Below, piece by piece: positions 1 through 8,787 of a stretch of DNA of 64,000 nucleotides (its first letter is position 1; each line of letters opens with the position of its first letter). A model generated the notes under the pieces. That model searched no databases. It saw nothing but the letters and a program-made list of their open reading frames with translations, and was not told where the DNA came from. The translations under genes and the position numbers were made by a program. Location of the stretch: NCBI RefSeq assembly GCF_002993325.1, contig NZ_PVNO01000030.1, positions 63,211 to 127,210 of the forward strand. Reading direction: 5' to 3'. This stretch comes from Alteromonas gracilis (GTDB lineage Bacteria > Pseudomonadota > Gammaproteobacteria > Enterobacterales > Alteromonadaceae).

Positions 1-96
1 TTAACTACGCAGGACGAATGTACGCCATTGCTGTTCGAGAATGACAAGTTAATTGCTTGGGGCGAAGGAGCCTATTCCAGTTACCAAAAAAGTTAA
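1..96 (+). CDS. C-terminal fragment of a small protein, possibly a SmpA/OmlA-fold (DUF3192-like) lipoprotein
   Basis: An open frame enters from the left edge and encodes 31 residues before a TAA at 94-96. It reads ...DECTPLLFENDKLIAWGEG.... The pattern of a hydrophobic strand followed by an L-x-x-W-G turn near the C-terminus resembles small SmpA/OmlA-fold lipoproteins such as DUF3192, but so little is visible that the family is a guess. The stop lies 11 nt before the GTG at 108, and a good ribosome binding site for the next gene sits between them, which fits two co-transcribed genes. The competing frame ending at 44 has no coding character. Confidence 0.4.
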   Translation, partial: LTTQDECTPLLFENDKLIAWGEGAYSSYQKS

Positions 97-107
97 AAGG
101 ATGGGGA

Positions 108-1718
108 GTGAGCGATATCATTTCCACGCTTAAGCGACTTGCAAAACAAGGCGATGCGTCGCTCAATGCTGAAGAGCGCATAAACCACTGGTTAAAAAGT
201 GCTAAACGCATTCTTGCTTTGGTAAATGGAAACCCGGCGATCCCAGCGTCTTTGCTTCACCTTGACAATGAGCTTCCCCGGGGCACCCAACAACTCTTAC
301 TGTTAGCATTGTTTGGAAAACTTTGTCGTTTAAATGACCATTATTTGCAGCATATTATCGGGTCGTTGCTCGCGACGCATTGGTTCTCTGATATCGAAAA
401 AGATAAAAGCAAAATTGCTGAAGTTGTTCGCTTTTTACGACAGCACAATCTGACAATTTGGTTAGATACGCTTCGCTTACAGAAAGCGTTCCAGTCTGAA
501 AGACAAATGAAATACATCGCAGATAATAGGCTTAACATTGCCCAGCGCCTTTGTTTACTTGCCGGAGTATTTGCTTTTAAATCAGACAAAACAGAACATG
601 CTTTGCTGTTCACGCTAATAGCACCTCGAATTCCTGTACAGCACAGGCACTATATCGCCTCTTTGATATCGTTATTTGAATATCCTTTGCCAGGCGCAAA
701 AGTTTACGCAAACGGAATTCCTGGGGTGATTGTAGACAGACAACAGAGCCATGCCTTTGTGTTTGCCTTAAGTAACGAAGATGTAGATGGCAAGTGGGTC
801 CCGCTCTCATCTATCCATAGCCCTGTCAAATTGTCGGTGCCATTCGAACACTTTATCGCTCTTTACACTGACACCGCCAAGGCGAGGTTAAGCCACGGTG
901 GTAGTTCGTTTATGCCCTTCACCTACGCTATACAGCACCCCCCAAAAGCGTTACTGGGCATCATAGATTCGTTGCAAAAACCTGATGTAGATATTCCGAC
1001 GCTCTGCGATAAGATTGAACAAGTGCCAACTTTCAATCAATTCCTGATACATACGGCGAGCCAAGATAATCGACTACAGCTTCCTGTAAAAAGTTTAAAG
1101 CAAGCGGTTTTGACCTACGGTATTGAGCGTGTCGGCGATATGCTTATTCAGTTCGCCTTATTAGAAAGGTTGTCGCAAAATCAATTCCCCCTCATGGCCA
1201 TGTGCAAACAAGTCACCCTACTCGCTTGTTCATTTGCCAGCCACTTTGCTCAAGCGGCGAATACTAAATTTTCGCCTCAGTCAGCGGCATTAAGCATGAC
1301 GTTTGTATGCTCTCCGCTTTTTACGTTACCTGGTTTCAAAGTGGCCCAGTCGCTTCCCGTTGATAAAACTAAAAATGTCACCGTTAACAGCGCATTCAAA
1401 GTAAAATCAGGCACCCCTTGGCTTGCAATAGCATCTGAACTTGCTGGGAGTTGGCATCAAAGCTCGACATGGCGCGCGGTTATTCATCAGTGCAACAAGC
1501 CAACTAGCGAAGTACCTAAATCCTTGCAAAAAGAACAAGGCATTATTCTGCTGGGGTTTTCACTTGCAAAATCATGCTTGCTTACGCACGACTTCTACGT
1601 TTTGCTAAAAAGTATCGAAGTAAAAACTATATTGCGTATTTTGAATTTAGAGGAAGACGATGTACTTAAAGCATTAGATGCCAACGCGCATTTACTCTAT
1701 TGCCCTCTTCCCATTTAA
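108..1718 (+). CDS. HDOD-like domain protein (536 aa)
   Basis: A soluble protein with no signal peptide or membrane segment. Residues of roughly 290-400 resemble the HDOD domain (a divergent HD-like domain in signalling proteins). They include a segment reading LPVKSLKQAVLTYGIERVGD, which matches the HDOD pattern in which a (P)V-x-S-L-x-x-A-(I/V) helix is followed by a G-x-x-R/V-x-x-(L/M) helix. The N-terminal half is not recognised. The longest frame opens at a TTG at 57, but GTG at 108 is preceded at six bases by AGGA inside AAAAGGATGGGG, and it starts just after the upstream stop at 96, so GTG is preferred. HDOD proteins usually act in signalling or regulation; no enzymatic residues are evident. 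The role is unknown. Confidence 0.55.
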   Translation: MSDIISTLKRLAKQGDASLNAEERINHWLKSAKRILALVNGNPAIPASLLHLDNELPRGTQQLLLLALFGKLCRLNDHYLQHIIGSLLATHWFSDIEKDKSKIAEVVRFLRQHNLTIWLDTLRLQKAFQSERQMKYIADNRLNIAQRLCLLAGVFAFKSDKTEHALLFTLIAPRIPVQHRHYIASLISLFEYPLPGAKVYANGIPGVIVDRQQSHAFVFALSNEDVDGKWVPLSSIHSPVKLSVPFEHFIALYTDTAKARLSHGGSSFMPFTYAIQHPPKALLGIIDSLQKPDVDIPTLCDKIEQVPTFNQFLIHTASQDNRLQLPVKSLKQAVLTYGIERVGDMLIQFALLERLSQNQFPLMAMCKQVTLLACSFASHFAQAANTKFSPQSAALSMTFVCSPLFTLPGFKVAQSLPVDKTKNVTVNSAFKVKSGTPWLAIASELAGSWHQSSTWRAVIHQCNKPTSEVPKSLQKEQGIILLGFSLAKSCLLTHDFYVLLKSIEVKTILRILNLEEDDVLKALDANAHLLYCPLPI

Positions 1719-1964
1719 CTTTCAAGCCTTCCAACTTTTTGAGCGACCTCTCACTCTTGTAACTGTAATAAATTTATCTTTACGAATGGCTATAACTTGC
1801 GCCGGCTATCGTATAAAATACGGTAACTTTTGCAGTGCTTTACCGTTTTTCCCTACAATTTCCATTATAATAATTTAAGCAGGCAGAATCTGGCCTTTAA
1901 AGCGCCAGAAAAACCCAATAAACCTAACGATTTTGACAACAGAATTACCAGAGGATCCCTCCAC

Positions 1965-2972
1965 ATGACTCAGCAACGTATTACAGTCATTCGCGGTGAC
2001 GGCATTGGCCCGGACATTATCGATGCAACCACAAAAATTCTAGATAAGGTTGGCTGTGACTTTGCCTACGACTATGCCGACGCAGGTTTAGTTGCACTGG
2101 AAGAACATGGCGAGCTTCTACCTCAAGAAACATTAGATTTAATCGCAAAAAATAAGGTTGCACTTAAAGGCCCACTAACGACGCCAGTGGGTGAAGGTTT
2201 CACCTCGATTAACGTAAGCCTTCGCAAGCAGTTCAAACTTTATGCAAACTTGCGCCCAGTTATTTCTTTCAAAGGCACCAAAGCACGTTACGAAGATATT
2301 GATATCATCACTGTTCGTGAAAACACGCAAGGTATGTATTCAGGTCTTGGTCAGGTTGTGTCAGAAGACGGCAACGAAGCTGAAGCAATGAGTAAGATCA
2401 CCCGTGACGGCGCTGAAAAGATCGTAACCTTCGCTTATGAACTAGCTCGTCGTGAAGGCCGCAAAAAGGTAACGGCAGTACATAAAGCTAACATCCTTAA
2501 GTCAACGTCAGGTCTTTTCCTTAAAGTTGCCCGTGAAGTTGGTGAGCGCTACCCAGACATCGAATCGGCTGAAATGATTGTTGATAACTGCTGTATGCAG
2601 CTTGTTATGAACCCGCACCAGTTCGACGTTATTGTAACTACCAACCTATTCGGAGACATATTATCAGACTTGTGCGCAGGTCTTGTAGGTGGTCTTGGTA
2701 TGGCACCTGGCGCAAATATCGGTGAAGATTGTGCAATTTTTGAGGCGGTTCACGGCTCTGCACCAGATATCGCTGGTAAAAACCTAGCCAACCCAACATC
2801 TGTAATTCTAGCTGCAGCGCAAATGCTTGAGTATCTAAACATGGGTGACAAAGCTGAAAAAATCCGCACAGCATTGAAAGACGTTATCGAGTCTGGAGAC
2901 CGCACTACCCGTGATTTAGGTGGTGAAGCCGGTACTATAGAGTTCACACAAGCACTTTTGGATCGCTTGTAA
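1965..2972 (+). CDS. NAD-type isocitrate dehydrogenase (335 aa)
   Basis: A member of the isocitrate/isopropylmalate dehydrogenase family, which carries out oxidative decarboxylation of isocitrate to 2-oxoglutarate in the TCA cycle. Visible motifs are the N-terminal GDGIGP (11-16), the S81-x-N-x-x-L-R substrate loop, NLRP (95-98), VRENTQGMYSG (117-127) and NLFGDILSDL, followed by the [10 protein letters not shown] nucleotide loop. The 335-residue length fits the short NAD-dependent subtype rather than the 415-residue E. coli Icd. The ATG at 1965 is preferred over an in-frame ATG at 1830, because homologues begin just before the RITVIRGDGIGP strand and GAGG lies ten bases upstream. A hairpin terminator follows directly, so it is probably monocistronic. 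The other possibility, isopropylmalate dehydrogenase, is unlikely because leuB is at 41 kb. Confidence 0.88.
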   Translation: MTQQRITVIRGDGIGPDIIDATTKILDKVGCDFAYDYADAGLVALEEHGELLPQETLDLIAKNKVALKGPLTTPVGEGFTSINVSLRKQFKLYANLRPVISFKGTKARYEDIDIITVRENTQGMYSGLGQVVSEDGNEAEAMSKITRDGAEKIVTFAYELARREGRKKVTAVHKANILKSTSGLFLKVAREVGERYPDIESAEMIVDNCCMQLVMNPHQFDVIVTTNLFGDILSDLCAGLVGGLGMAPGANIGEDCAIFEAVHGSAPDIAGKNLANPTSVILAAAQMLEYLNMGDKAEKIRTALKDVIESGDRTTRDLGGEAGTIEFTQALLDRL

Positions 2973-3305
2973 GCCACTCTGTTTTAACAAAGTAACACTA
3001 AAAAACGGGCTTTATTGCCCGTTTTTTGATTTCCCTTCAGTTTTTCACCGTACAAACTGTACTAAAACTGGACTACCGCTTTCCTCATTCACACTTATCA
3101 TTTCAATTGTACCTTTCAGAGTGCTGAGCTTTGTAATTTACCTGCTCTACCAAGAGTCAAACGCCGTAAGGAAAAACAACGTTCCGCCTTGCACTAGCCT
3201 GTAAAACGTCAGTGCACTCTGTGTACACAACTCACATACCAAACAGCGACAACACAATGCCATTTACGGTGAAAGTGTTTGATGCATTACATAAAAGGAA
3301 AGATG
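2973..3305. other. Intergenic region between isocitrate dehydrogenase and comEA
   Basis: This 333-bp stretch holds the terminator at 3001-3027. I see no convincing ORF in the remainder and no sigma70-like promoter with both boxes. The only further signal is the AAAAGGA ribosome binding site of comEA at 3293-3299. Confidence 0.5.
3001..3027 (+). terminator. Rho-independent terminator after isocitrate dehydrogenase
   Basis: The arms AACGGGC and GCCCGTT flank a TTTATT loop and are followed by a T run. It lies 30 bp after the dehydrogenase stop. Confidence 0.85.
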
Positions 3306-3620
3306 ATGAAAAAGTTAATCTCAGGTTTGTTAGTACTTTCAGCTTTAGCCATTCAAGCTCCTACAGTTCACGCTCAGGGCATGAGTGAAGAAGGTAACAA
3401 CGCTAGTGAAACTGCACCCATTCAGCAGCGAATCGACTTAAACTCAGCCACTATAGAGCAACTGGTAACCTTGCCAGGCGTAGGACAATCTAAAGCGAAA
3501 GCAATAGTTAAATATCGCGAAGAAGTAGGCCCATTTCTTGAGGTAGCTCAGCTTACCCAAGTTAAAGGGATTGGTGAAAAAATGCTCAGCAAAATAGAGG
3601 GTTATGTCTTAGTAAAATAG
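3306..3620 (+). CDS. comEA: ComEA-like secreted helix-hairpin-helix DNA-binding protein (104 aa)
   Basis: A small exported DNA-binding protein. A signal peptide covers residues 1-23 (basic MKK, hydrophobic LISGLLVLSALAI, cleavage after VHA). It is followed by a short acidic linker and a tandem helix-hairpin-helix domain (43-104) with the hairpins LPGVG (56-60) and VKGIG (86-90) and the family start IDLNSAT. In competent Gram-negatives, the stand-alone periplasmic ComEA binds incoming DNA and ratchets it through the outer membrane. AGGA at 3296-3299 is spaced six bases from ATG 3306 and three from ATG 3303, so 3306 is preferred; the far upstream ATG at 3279 would place residues before the signal peptide. 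It converges on galU across a shared terminator. No other competence genes are in this window. Confidence 0.85.
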   Translation: MKKLISGLLVLSALAIQAPTVHAQGMSEEGNNASETAPIQQRIDLNSATIEQLVTLPGVGQSKAKAIVKYREEVGPFLEVAQLTQVKGIGEKMLSKIEGYVLVK

Positions 3621-3656
3621 GTCGTGTAGTTGTAACTATTAGACCTTCTTGCCAAT

Positions 3657-3684
3657 AAAAAATGCGCCGCGAGGGCGCATTTTG
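3657..3684. terminator. Bidirectional terminator between comEA and galU
   Basis: AATGCGCC and GGCGCATT form an 8-bp stem flanked by an A run on the left and TTTT on the right. It can therefore terminate comEA on the plus strand and galU on the minus strand. Confidence 0.8.
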
Positions 3685-3747
3685 ACAAGCTAGTAACGAT
3701 TGAGAGTGCAGGCTTATTTTGTCTATAAACCTAGTAACTCATAGCCA

Positions 3748-4641
3748 TTATTTTAATACAGAGGTCAAGTACTCTTTAAACTCTGCGCCTAAAGATGGGT
3801 GACGTAGTGCATATTCAACGTTAGCTTTCATATAGCCTAACTTGCTTCCACAGTCATGGCTTTTACCTTTCATGTAATAAGCGTCCACTTGCTCAAGCTT
3901 CATTAATGCGTCAATAGCATCAGTAAGCTGTACCTCACCGCCTGCCCCTGGTGGTGTAAACTCTAATAGGTCCCAAATCTTCTCGGATAGCACATATCTA
4001 CCTACAACTGCTAGATCAGATGGCGCTTCATCAAGAGGTGGCTTTTCTACCATCTTATGGATCTTAGCTGATTGACCCTGCGTGATTGCAGCGCCGTCGA
4101 GGTCGGCAATACCGAATTTAGAGATCTCTTCCTCTGGCACTTGCTCAACCATTACTTGGCTTACTCGGCTAGTATTAAACTTCGCAACCATATCGGCAAG
4201 GTTATCTTTTTTAGGGTTGCTAGCAGCATCATCAATAATTACGTCTGGTAGAACTACAGCAAACGGTGCATCGCCGATAAGCGGGCGAGCACAAAGTACA
4301 GCGTGCCCAAGACCATTAGCAACGCCCTGACGAATATGCATAATCGTAACGTCTTTCGGACAAATTGACTGGACTTCTTCTAAAAGCTGACGTTTTACAC
4401 GCTTTTCTAGCGTAGCTTCAAGTTCAAAAGATGTGTCAAAATGGTTTTCAATGCTGTTCTTACTTGCATGTGTCACAAGAATAATTTCTTTAAGTCCTGC
4501 AGCAACACACTCACTGACTACGTATTGAATTAACGGCTTATCCACCACTGGAAGCATCTCTTTAGGAATTGCTTTTGTTGCTGGAAGCATTCGCGTTCCA
4601 AGTCCCGCCACAGGGATTACCGCTTTTTTAACCTGACTCAT
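3748..4641 (-). CDS. galU: UTP-glucose-1-phosphate uridylyltransferase (297 aa)
   Basis: A cytoplasmic enzyme that makes UDP-glucose from UTP and glucose-1-phosphate, feeding LPS, capsule and galactose metabolism. The N-terminal nucleotide-binding signature [11 protein letters not shown] (13-23) with [10 protein letters not shown] directly after it is diagnostic, as are VLPDVIID in the middle and the VEKP and [10 protein letters not shown] segments. The length matches the family. The start is supported by AAGGAA upstream on the minus strand. It lies 341 bp downstream of the glycosyltransferase pair on the same strand, and with galE at 15.4 kb it brackets the polysaccharide locus. It ends at the terminator shared with comEA. 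Confidence 0.95.
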   Translation of the reverse strand: MSQVKKAVIPVAGLGTRMLPATKAIPKEMLPVVDKPLIQYVVSECVAAGLKEIILVTHASKNSIENHFDTSFELEATLEKRVKRQLLEEVQSICPKDVTIMHIRQGVANGLGHAVLCARPLIGDAPFAVVLPDVIIDDAASNPKKDNLADMVAKFNTSRVSQVMVEQVPEEEISKFGIADLDGAAITQGQSAKIHKMVEKPPLDEAPSDLAVVGRYVLSEKIWDLLEFTPPGAGGEVQLTDAIDALMKLEQVDAYYMKGKSHDCGSKLGYMKANVEYALRHPSLGAEFKEYLTSVLK

Positions 4642-4982
4642 AGTTAATATTCCTTTTTTGAATTCCTAATTTTACGCTTAAGACGACACTTCATTGTCAT
4701 TCAGCCTCTCAAGCAAAAGCTTTTTTCATCAAATCTTTTCGATAACGCATTTCAATGCAATCGATGTTCCAATTACCCTTTTAGAGCATTTATGTATTGA
4801 TAGTGGGCAAAACCACGCAAACCTTTATCTAATCGCACCATTAATGGGATTAATAATACCTAATGCACCAAATTAGTGAAAGATTACATAGGATGATTTT
4901 ACAGAGTAGCAGCGGAATTTACCAAAGTGTTGCTTTTTGCTAACGCCTGTATCAACCGCTACTTTCCTCTATGCCTATCTTC
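4642..4982. other. Intergenic region upstream of galU
   Basis: The 341 bp between the galU start and the end of the second glycosyltransferase gene are AT-rich. The short plus-strand ORFs here have no ribosome binding sites or protein-like composition. The galU promoter should lie here on the minus strand, but I cannot point to both boxes. No strong terminator hairpin for the glycosyltransferase genes is evident. Confidence 0.45.
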
Positions 4983-5843
4983 CTACCTCTCGTCCAGAGA
5001 CCCTGTGCGATGCAATGTCCCGTCTTTAAGTCCAGCACGCATGAAGCAGCCCCGTTCTTTACCTTGCGCAAAAAAATACCGGTTTACAATATACCTAAGT
5101 GGTATTGCACAAACATGACGAAGCTTCCAATAAAGAGGAACGTAGGGACGCCGGGCTAGAATCAGTACGTTTCGAAACTGATAGTAAAGCCGGATGGGTG
5201 CCCCTTGCTTAAACGTTACACCGCACACCTTTACTCGATCATCCCCTTGCCGATGAGGCATACAAGCACTTAGCGATTGATAAATCGCCATGCCCTTTGC
5301 TCTAGCACGCCAACACCATTCATGATCAACACCGTCAATGAAAAGGGCGCTCTCTTTTCCCCCCACCTTTTTAAAAGCGCGGTGAGAAATGAGCATACCT
5401 GAAGCTATAATTTGCTTTACCTCTTTAAGCGAATGGGAAACTTGCTTCCCTTTTTGCAGTACGCCCTCTTCAACACGATCTGAGAACTGGCAATGAATAG
5501 AAGGACCTATCGCTGCGATTGGGCATGATTTTTCAAGTTCCAAAAACTGTGATAGCAATTCACGAGCGATAACTGGCGAAAAGAAACTATCTTGATCGAG
5601 CAAAAATGCATACTCAAGGCCACGGTCAAAAACGGCCTTTAGACCAATATTTTGGGCCTTCGCTATACCAACATTTTCTGAACAATGAATGTACTTAACG
5701 TGAGAGGACGCGAGGCTTTGGTTGCGTACTGGGGAGTTATCCACCAGGACTAAATCCCACTCAGCTGAAGAAAAAGCGTCAAGGAGTTTAGCTACGTGCT
5801 TAACGTCTGGATTGAACAATACAATGACAACGCCAGTAATCAA
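4983..5843 (-). CDS. GT2 glycosyltransferase, rhamnosyltransferase-like (286 aa)
   Basis: A GT-A fold family 2 glycosyltransferase. The N-terminal VVIVLFNPD strand, the VDNS motif, the ENVGIAKAQNIGL nucleotide-sugar segment and LLDQDS (the DxD-like metal site) match the rhamnosyltransferase (RfbF/WbbL-like) subgroup. The acidic FIDGVDHEWCWRA segment is the usual catalytic base region. There is no signal peptide; it is probably peripheral at the inner membrane, adding a sugar to an undecaprenyl-linked glycan or LPS core. Its ATG overlaps the stop of the upstream glycosyltransferase gene by 4 nt, indicating translational coupling. The donor and acceptor sugars cannot be deduced from sequence. 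Confidence 0.8.
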   Translation of the reverse strand: MITGVVIVLFNPDVKHVAKLLDAFSSAEWDLVLVDNSPVRNQSLASSHVKYIHCSENVGIAKAQNIGLKAVFDRGLEYAFLLDQDSFFSPVIARELLSQFLELEKSCPIAAIGPSIHCQFSDRVEEGVLQKGKQVSHSLKEVKQIIASGMLISHRAFKKVGGKESALFIDGVDHEWCWRARAKGMAIYQSLSACMPHRQGDDRVKVCGVTFKQGAPIRLYYQFRNVLILARRPYVPLYWKLRHVCAIPLRYIVNRYFFAQGKERGCFMRAGLKDGTLHRTGSLDER

Positions 5844-6727
5844 TGTTTACCGAACCTTTCTAATAAGTGCCTATCTAGCTTGTAGGCAAGCTTAACCACT
5901 TTACCCGGCATTAGTCGTAATGAAAGTACGCCACAGGCATATAAAAAGTTGTAAGGAGAAAACTGCCTGAGCTTAGTTATCGCATACAGACGCGCCTTGA
6001 ATTCGTTAAGTGACTTACTTAACCCCCGACGTTTATAAAAATTATTTACCCGCCTAAATTTAAGTAGTCTATCTTTTAAATTTCTAAAAATGTACCCTCG
6101 CGATGCCAACGTTATCCAGAGAAAGTAGTCTTGCGTGTTGAGCAAATCTCCATCATATCTATGGCCATCCGTAAAGACATTAAACCTGATTACCACAGTA
6201 GGATGATTCAGCGAACAGCGACGAGGTAGAATACGCACTATTTGTCGGTGGGAAGCAGGCATTACACGTGCGCCTACCCTCTCACCTTTTTCATTAATCT
6301 CGGTAAGTGCAGATCCCAATATAGATATATTACTATGCTTTTTTAAATAGGTGATTTGGCGCAGCAATCGATGCTCTTCAGATATATCGTCAGCATCCAT
6401 TCTCACAAAAAAAGACGGGGTAAACTGCATAGCGAACTCGACAACAGAATTCATACAGCTCGCTAAACCGATATTATGGCTATTTTGCCCTATTATTACT
6501 CTATCATCGCTTGTCGCGGCTTCATCTAGCACTTCTATAATTGCTTGCGGGACGGGGCCATCCACCACAATCATGAACAAAAAATTCGTATAGGTCTGTG
6601 CTAAAATACTATTTACTGCTTCCCTGAGCCACTTTGCATTATCAGCTTGATAAACCGCCATAGCCACAATCGATTCAACCTGCTGTTTTTTATTTTTGTT
6701 ATGGAGAATAGAGAATTGATTTATCAA
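5840..6727 (-). CDS. GT2 glycosyltransferase (295 aa)
   Basis: A family 2 glycosyltransferase. It has the N-terminal MAVYQADNAKWLREAVNSIL fold start, QTYTNF, NIGLASCMN, and the metal-binding FVRMDADDIS with an R-L-x-x-Q continuation. The central GSALTEINEKG strand and the SLNHPTV segment are common in GT2 enzymes of surface polysaccharide clusters. The C-terminal roughly 90 residues are basic and hydrophobic, which suggests membrane association. It is the first of two coupled glycosyltransferase genes, 110 bp downstream of wecA on the same strand. The sugar specificity is unknown. Confidence 0.8.
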   Translation of the reverse strand: MINQFSILHNKNKKQQVESIVAMAVYQADNAKWLREAVNSILAQTYTNFLFMIVVDGPVPQAIIEVLDEAATSDDRVIIGQNSHNIGLASCMNSVVEFAMQFTPSFFVRMDADDISEEHRLLRQITYLKKHSNISILGSALTEINEKGERVGARVMPASHRQIVRILPRRCSLNHPTVVIRFNVFTDGHRYDGDLLNTQDYFLWITLASRGYIFRNLKDRLLKFRRVNNFYKRRGLSKSLNEFKARLYAITKLRQFSPYNFLYACGVLSLRLMPGKVVKLAYKLDRHLLERFGKH

Positions 6728-6837
6728 GTATTTTTACCAGCGAAATAAGTAACAAAGAAAATAAAAGCGCTAATGGATGCGCTCTTATTTGAGGTATGTT
6801 ACAGAGATTTTATTCAGACGGCTACGATTTTACTAAT

Positions 6838-7908
6838 CTAGGCAGTTACGCGCTTAACAAAACGAAGTACGCTCCAGATATGTTGGATAACAAGACTGTA
6901 AACAACGAGTAAGCCAATAAAGCACCAAAACATTATCGCTTCCGGCACTTGATAAACTTCGCCAAGAATACCGATAAGGCAGTAGCAAGCCCCTAACATT
7001 AGAATCGCGACAAGTGATTTTCTGCTGCTTAACCCAGCTCGCATGAAGATGTTATGAAGGTGTTGGCGGTCAGGTTTTAGCATCGATTGACCTTTTCGCG
7101 CGCGTCGATACATAATCGCCGCCATATCCATCAAAGGCAATCCCACTAACCATACAGCGGTAATAGGTCTAAACGCTGCCGTTTCTCCTTGGGTATGATC
7201 CACGAGCAACCAGACAATGGTTAGCCCAACAAACATACTCCCCGCATCGCCCATGAATATCTTATTTCCCCTGAAACCTTTCCAACTGAGATTAAAGGCG
7301 AGGAACGGAACGATTGCAGCTACTATAATAAGAGGTTCCATTATGGACGCGCCATGGCCTGTAAAGACTAGAAAACCGGAAACCGTTAGCAAAATGACTA
7401 AACTCATTCCACCGGCTAAACCGTCAATTCCGTCTATCATGTTAAACGCATTAATAACGCCTACGACGCAAATGATAGTGAAGAAATAACCGCTAAGTCC
7501 AAGCAGCACTTCACCTGTGCCGAAAATATTACCTAATGACGTAATATAGTTTTGGGCACTCCAAGCCATTATTGCTGCAACACCAAATTGACACATCAAA
7601 CGACCTTTAGCACTTAAATCAAAGCGGTCGTCTAACATGCCAAGTAAAACAATAAACGCGCTAGCCGTGAAAAATAGAGGGTTATTTTTCATCCAAACAT
7701 CAGTAGCAACACTGGCGACTAACACGGCCATAAAGATCGCAACGCCTCCCGTTAAAGGAACGATACCAGCATGGCGTTTGCGCGCAGAAGGTTGATCGAC
7801 TAGGCCGAATTGATGTGCCAATGGCGTCATCACTACTAAAAGGATCAGCGCAACAAAAAATGCAGTGAACAATGGAACGAACTGCAAATACGTTAGCATA
7901 AAAGACAC
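6838..7908 (-). CDS. wecA: WecA/MraY-family undecaprenyl-phosphate sugar-1-phosphate transferase (356 aa)
   Basis: A polytopic inner-membrane enzyme that transfers a sugar-1-phosphate (GlcNAc-1-P in WecA) to undecaprenyl phosphate, the first step of many surface glycans. Family motifs are in order: QPSARKRHAG near residue 39, GMLDDRFDL (the Mg-binding DD), NAFNMIDGIDGLAGG, KIFMGDAGS and the late HLHNIFMRAG histidine loop. About ten or eleven membrane helices are visible. Length and motif set fit WecA better than MraY, which has different loop signatures and lies in the mur cluster. It stands 110 bp upstream of two glycosyltransferases and diverges from the capsule export operon, so it probably initiates the polysaccharide made here. 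Confidence 0.85.
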   Translation of the reverse strand: MSFMLTYLQFVPLFTAFFVALILLVVMTPLAHQFGLVDQPSARKRHAGIVPLTGGVAIFMAVLVASVATDVWMKNNPLFFTASAFIVLLGMLDDRFDLSAKGRLMCQFGVAAIMAWSAQNYITSLGNIFGTGEVLLGLSGYFFTIICVVGVINAFNMIDGIDGLAGGMSLVILLTVSGFLVFTGHGASIMEPLIIVAAIVPFLAFNLSWKGFRGNKIFMGDAGSMFVGLTIVWLLVDHTQGETAAFRPITAVWLVGLPLMDMAAIMYRRARKGQSMLKPDRQHLHNIFMRAGLSSRKSLVAILMLGACYCLIGILGEVYQVPEAIMFWCFIGLLVVYSLVIQHIWSVLRFVKRVTA

Positions 7909-8384
7909 AACCTCTCGTCACTGACCCCAAAAACGTATTCCGCTTCACTACAGATCAGTGCATTCAAAAACAACATTAAAAACTTAAACCGTGCATCCAT
8001 TTTTTTACAACTTCCATTTCTACCAATGCGACGAGGGCGTATTGTTATTAAGCGTGGATAGAAAACTCTGTAATGATATAAAACATTTGGTTGACTAACC
8101 ACCTTAATTATAAAAATAACCTCTAGAAACATCGTTTTTAATCTTTAATATTACCGCGCCAAAGCAATTTGCAATAAAAACACATTTGATGACCCTAGTT
8201 TGAAAACATAATCCTGGTTGTAACATTGCAACTTCAAGGAGAAATAACTATCTCGGTTACTCGTCTACTTACATTTAAGCGCGATTCAAATGCTTTAAAC
8301 TACGTAGCAATTGAGACGGCAAACATGCTTTTTTCGAAACTTATGTTATTCTAGCGCGAAATTGCTATATGGATATGAAAGCTA
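7909..8384. other. Divergent intergenic region between wecA and the capsule export operon
   Basis: This 476-bp AT-rich stretch must hold the promoters of wecA (minus) and of the export operon (plus). I looked for the RfaH/ops core GGCGGTAG (JUMPstart) and did not find it. A loose TTATTCT-type -10 sits near 8344-8352, without a clear -35. No gene is supported; the 79-codon minus-strand ORF at 7893-8132 looks like noise. Confidence 0.4.
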
Positions 8385-8783
8385 ATGTTCAAACAATTCA
8401 CACGTTTTATGTTGCCGTTCGCAATTATTGCGTTCGGAGCCGGGTGCACCAACTCCCCCACGGTTACCAAAGCTGACATTCCTTTGGTGCATTCTTCGCT
8501 CGCCTACTCGCTCGCACCAGACAAAGAGCTTGCAATAAATATTCCAAAAGCCAATATATATTTCGATTCGAAAGAATCATTTTCAATACGTTTTGACGGC
8601 AGTAAGTACACCGCGGTTAAACACTATATCTCGGCGACAGGGAATAAATGTATTCGCTTTTCTTTACAAGAAGGTGAAATCATCGCTCCTTCAGCACAAA
8701 AAAAAGTAACAACTTGCCAGCGCGGTGGTCAATGGCGAGTGATTTCTCCTCTGGTTGCTTCTACTAATGCGCAAGGTGAATAA
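8385..8783 (+). CDS. Small lipoprotein of the capsule export operon (132 aa)
   Basis: A predicted lipoprotein. The N-terminus has a basic and hydrophobic signal ending in a lipobox-like F-G-A-G-C (Cys21). The following residues T-N do not include Asp at +2, so outer-membrane sorting is expected. The mature part is about 110 residues, with a beta-rich pattern, two further Cys residues (NKC and TTC, probably a disulfide) and no family I recognise. It opens the capsule export operon, with its stop only 4 nt before the Wza/KpsD-like gene. It may therefore assist or stabilise the outer-membrane export channel; that role is inferred from position only. Confidence 0.65.
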   Translation: MFKQFTRFMLPFAIIAFGAGCTNSPTVTKADIPLVHSSLAYSLAPDKELAINIPKANIYFDSKESFSIRFDGSKYTAVKHYISATGNKCIRFSLQEGEIIAPSAQKKVTTCQRGGQWRVISPLVASTNAQGE

Positions 8784-8787
8784 GTAA

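Noticed and set aside
1..44. Reading frame ending with TGA at 44 as the tail of an upstream gene
   Set aside because: The frame ending at 96 encodes a more protein-like tail and leads directly to the ribosome binding site of the next gene.
3131..3160. A short stretch reading CCTGCTCTACCAAGAG resembling the D-arm of a minus-strand tRNA
   Set aside because: No acceptor stem, anticodon arm or T-loop can be formed around it; the similarity covers only about 15 bases.
7909..8384. Possible JUMPstart/ops element before the capsule export operon
   Set aside because: The core GGCGGTAG was not found on either strand in this region.
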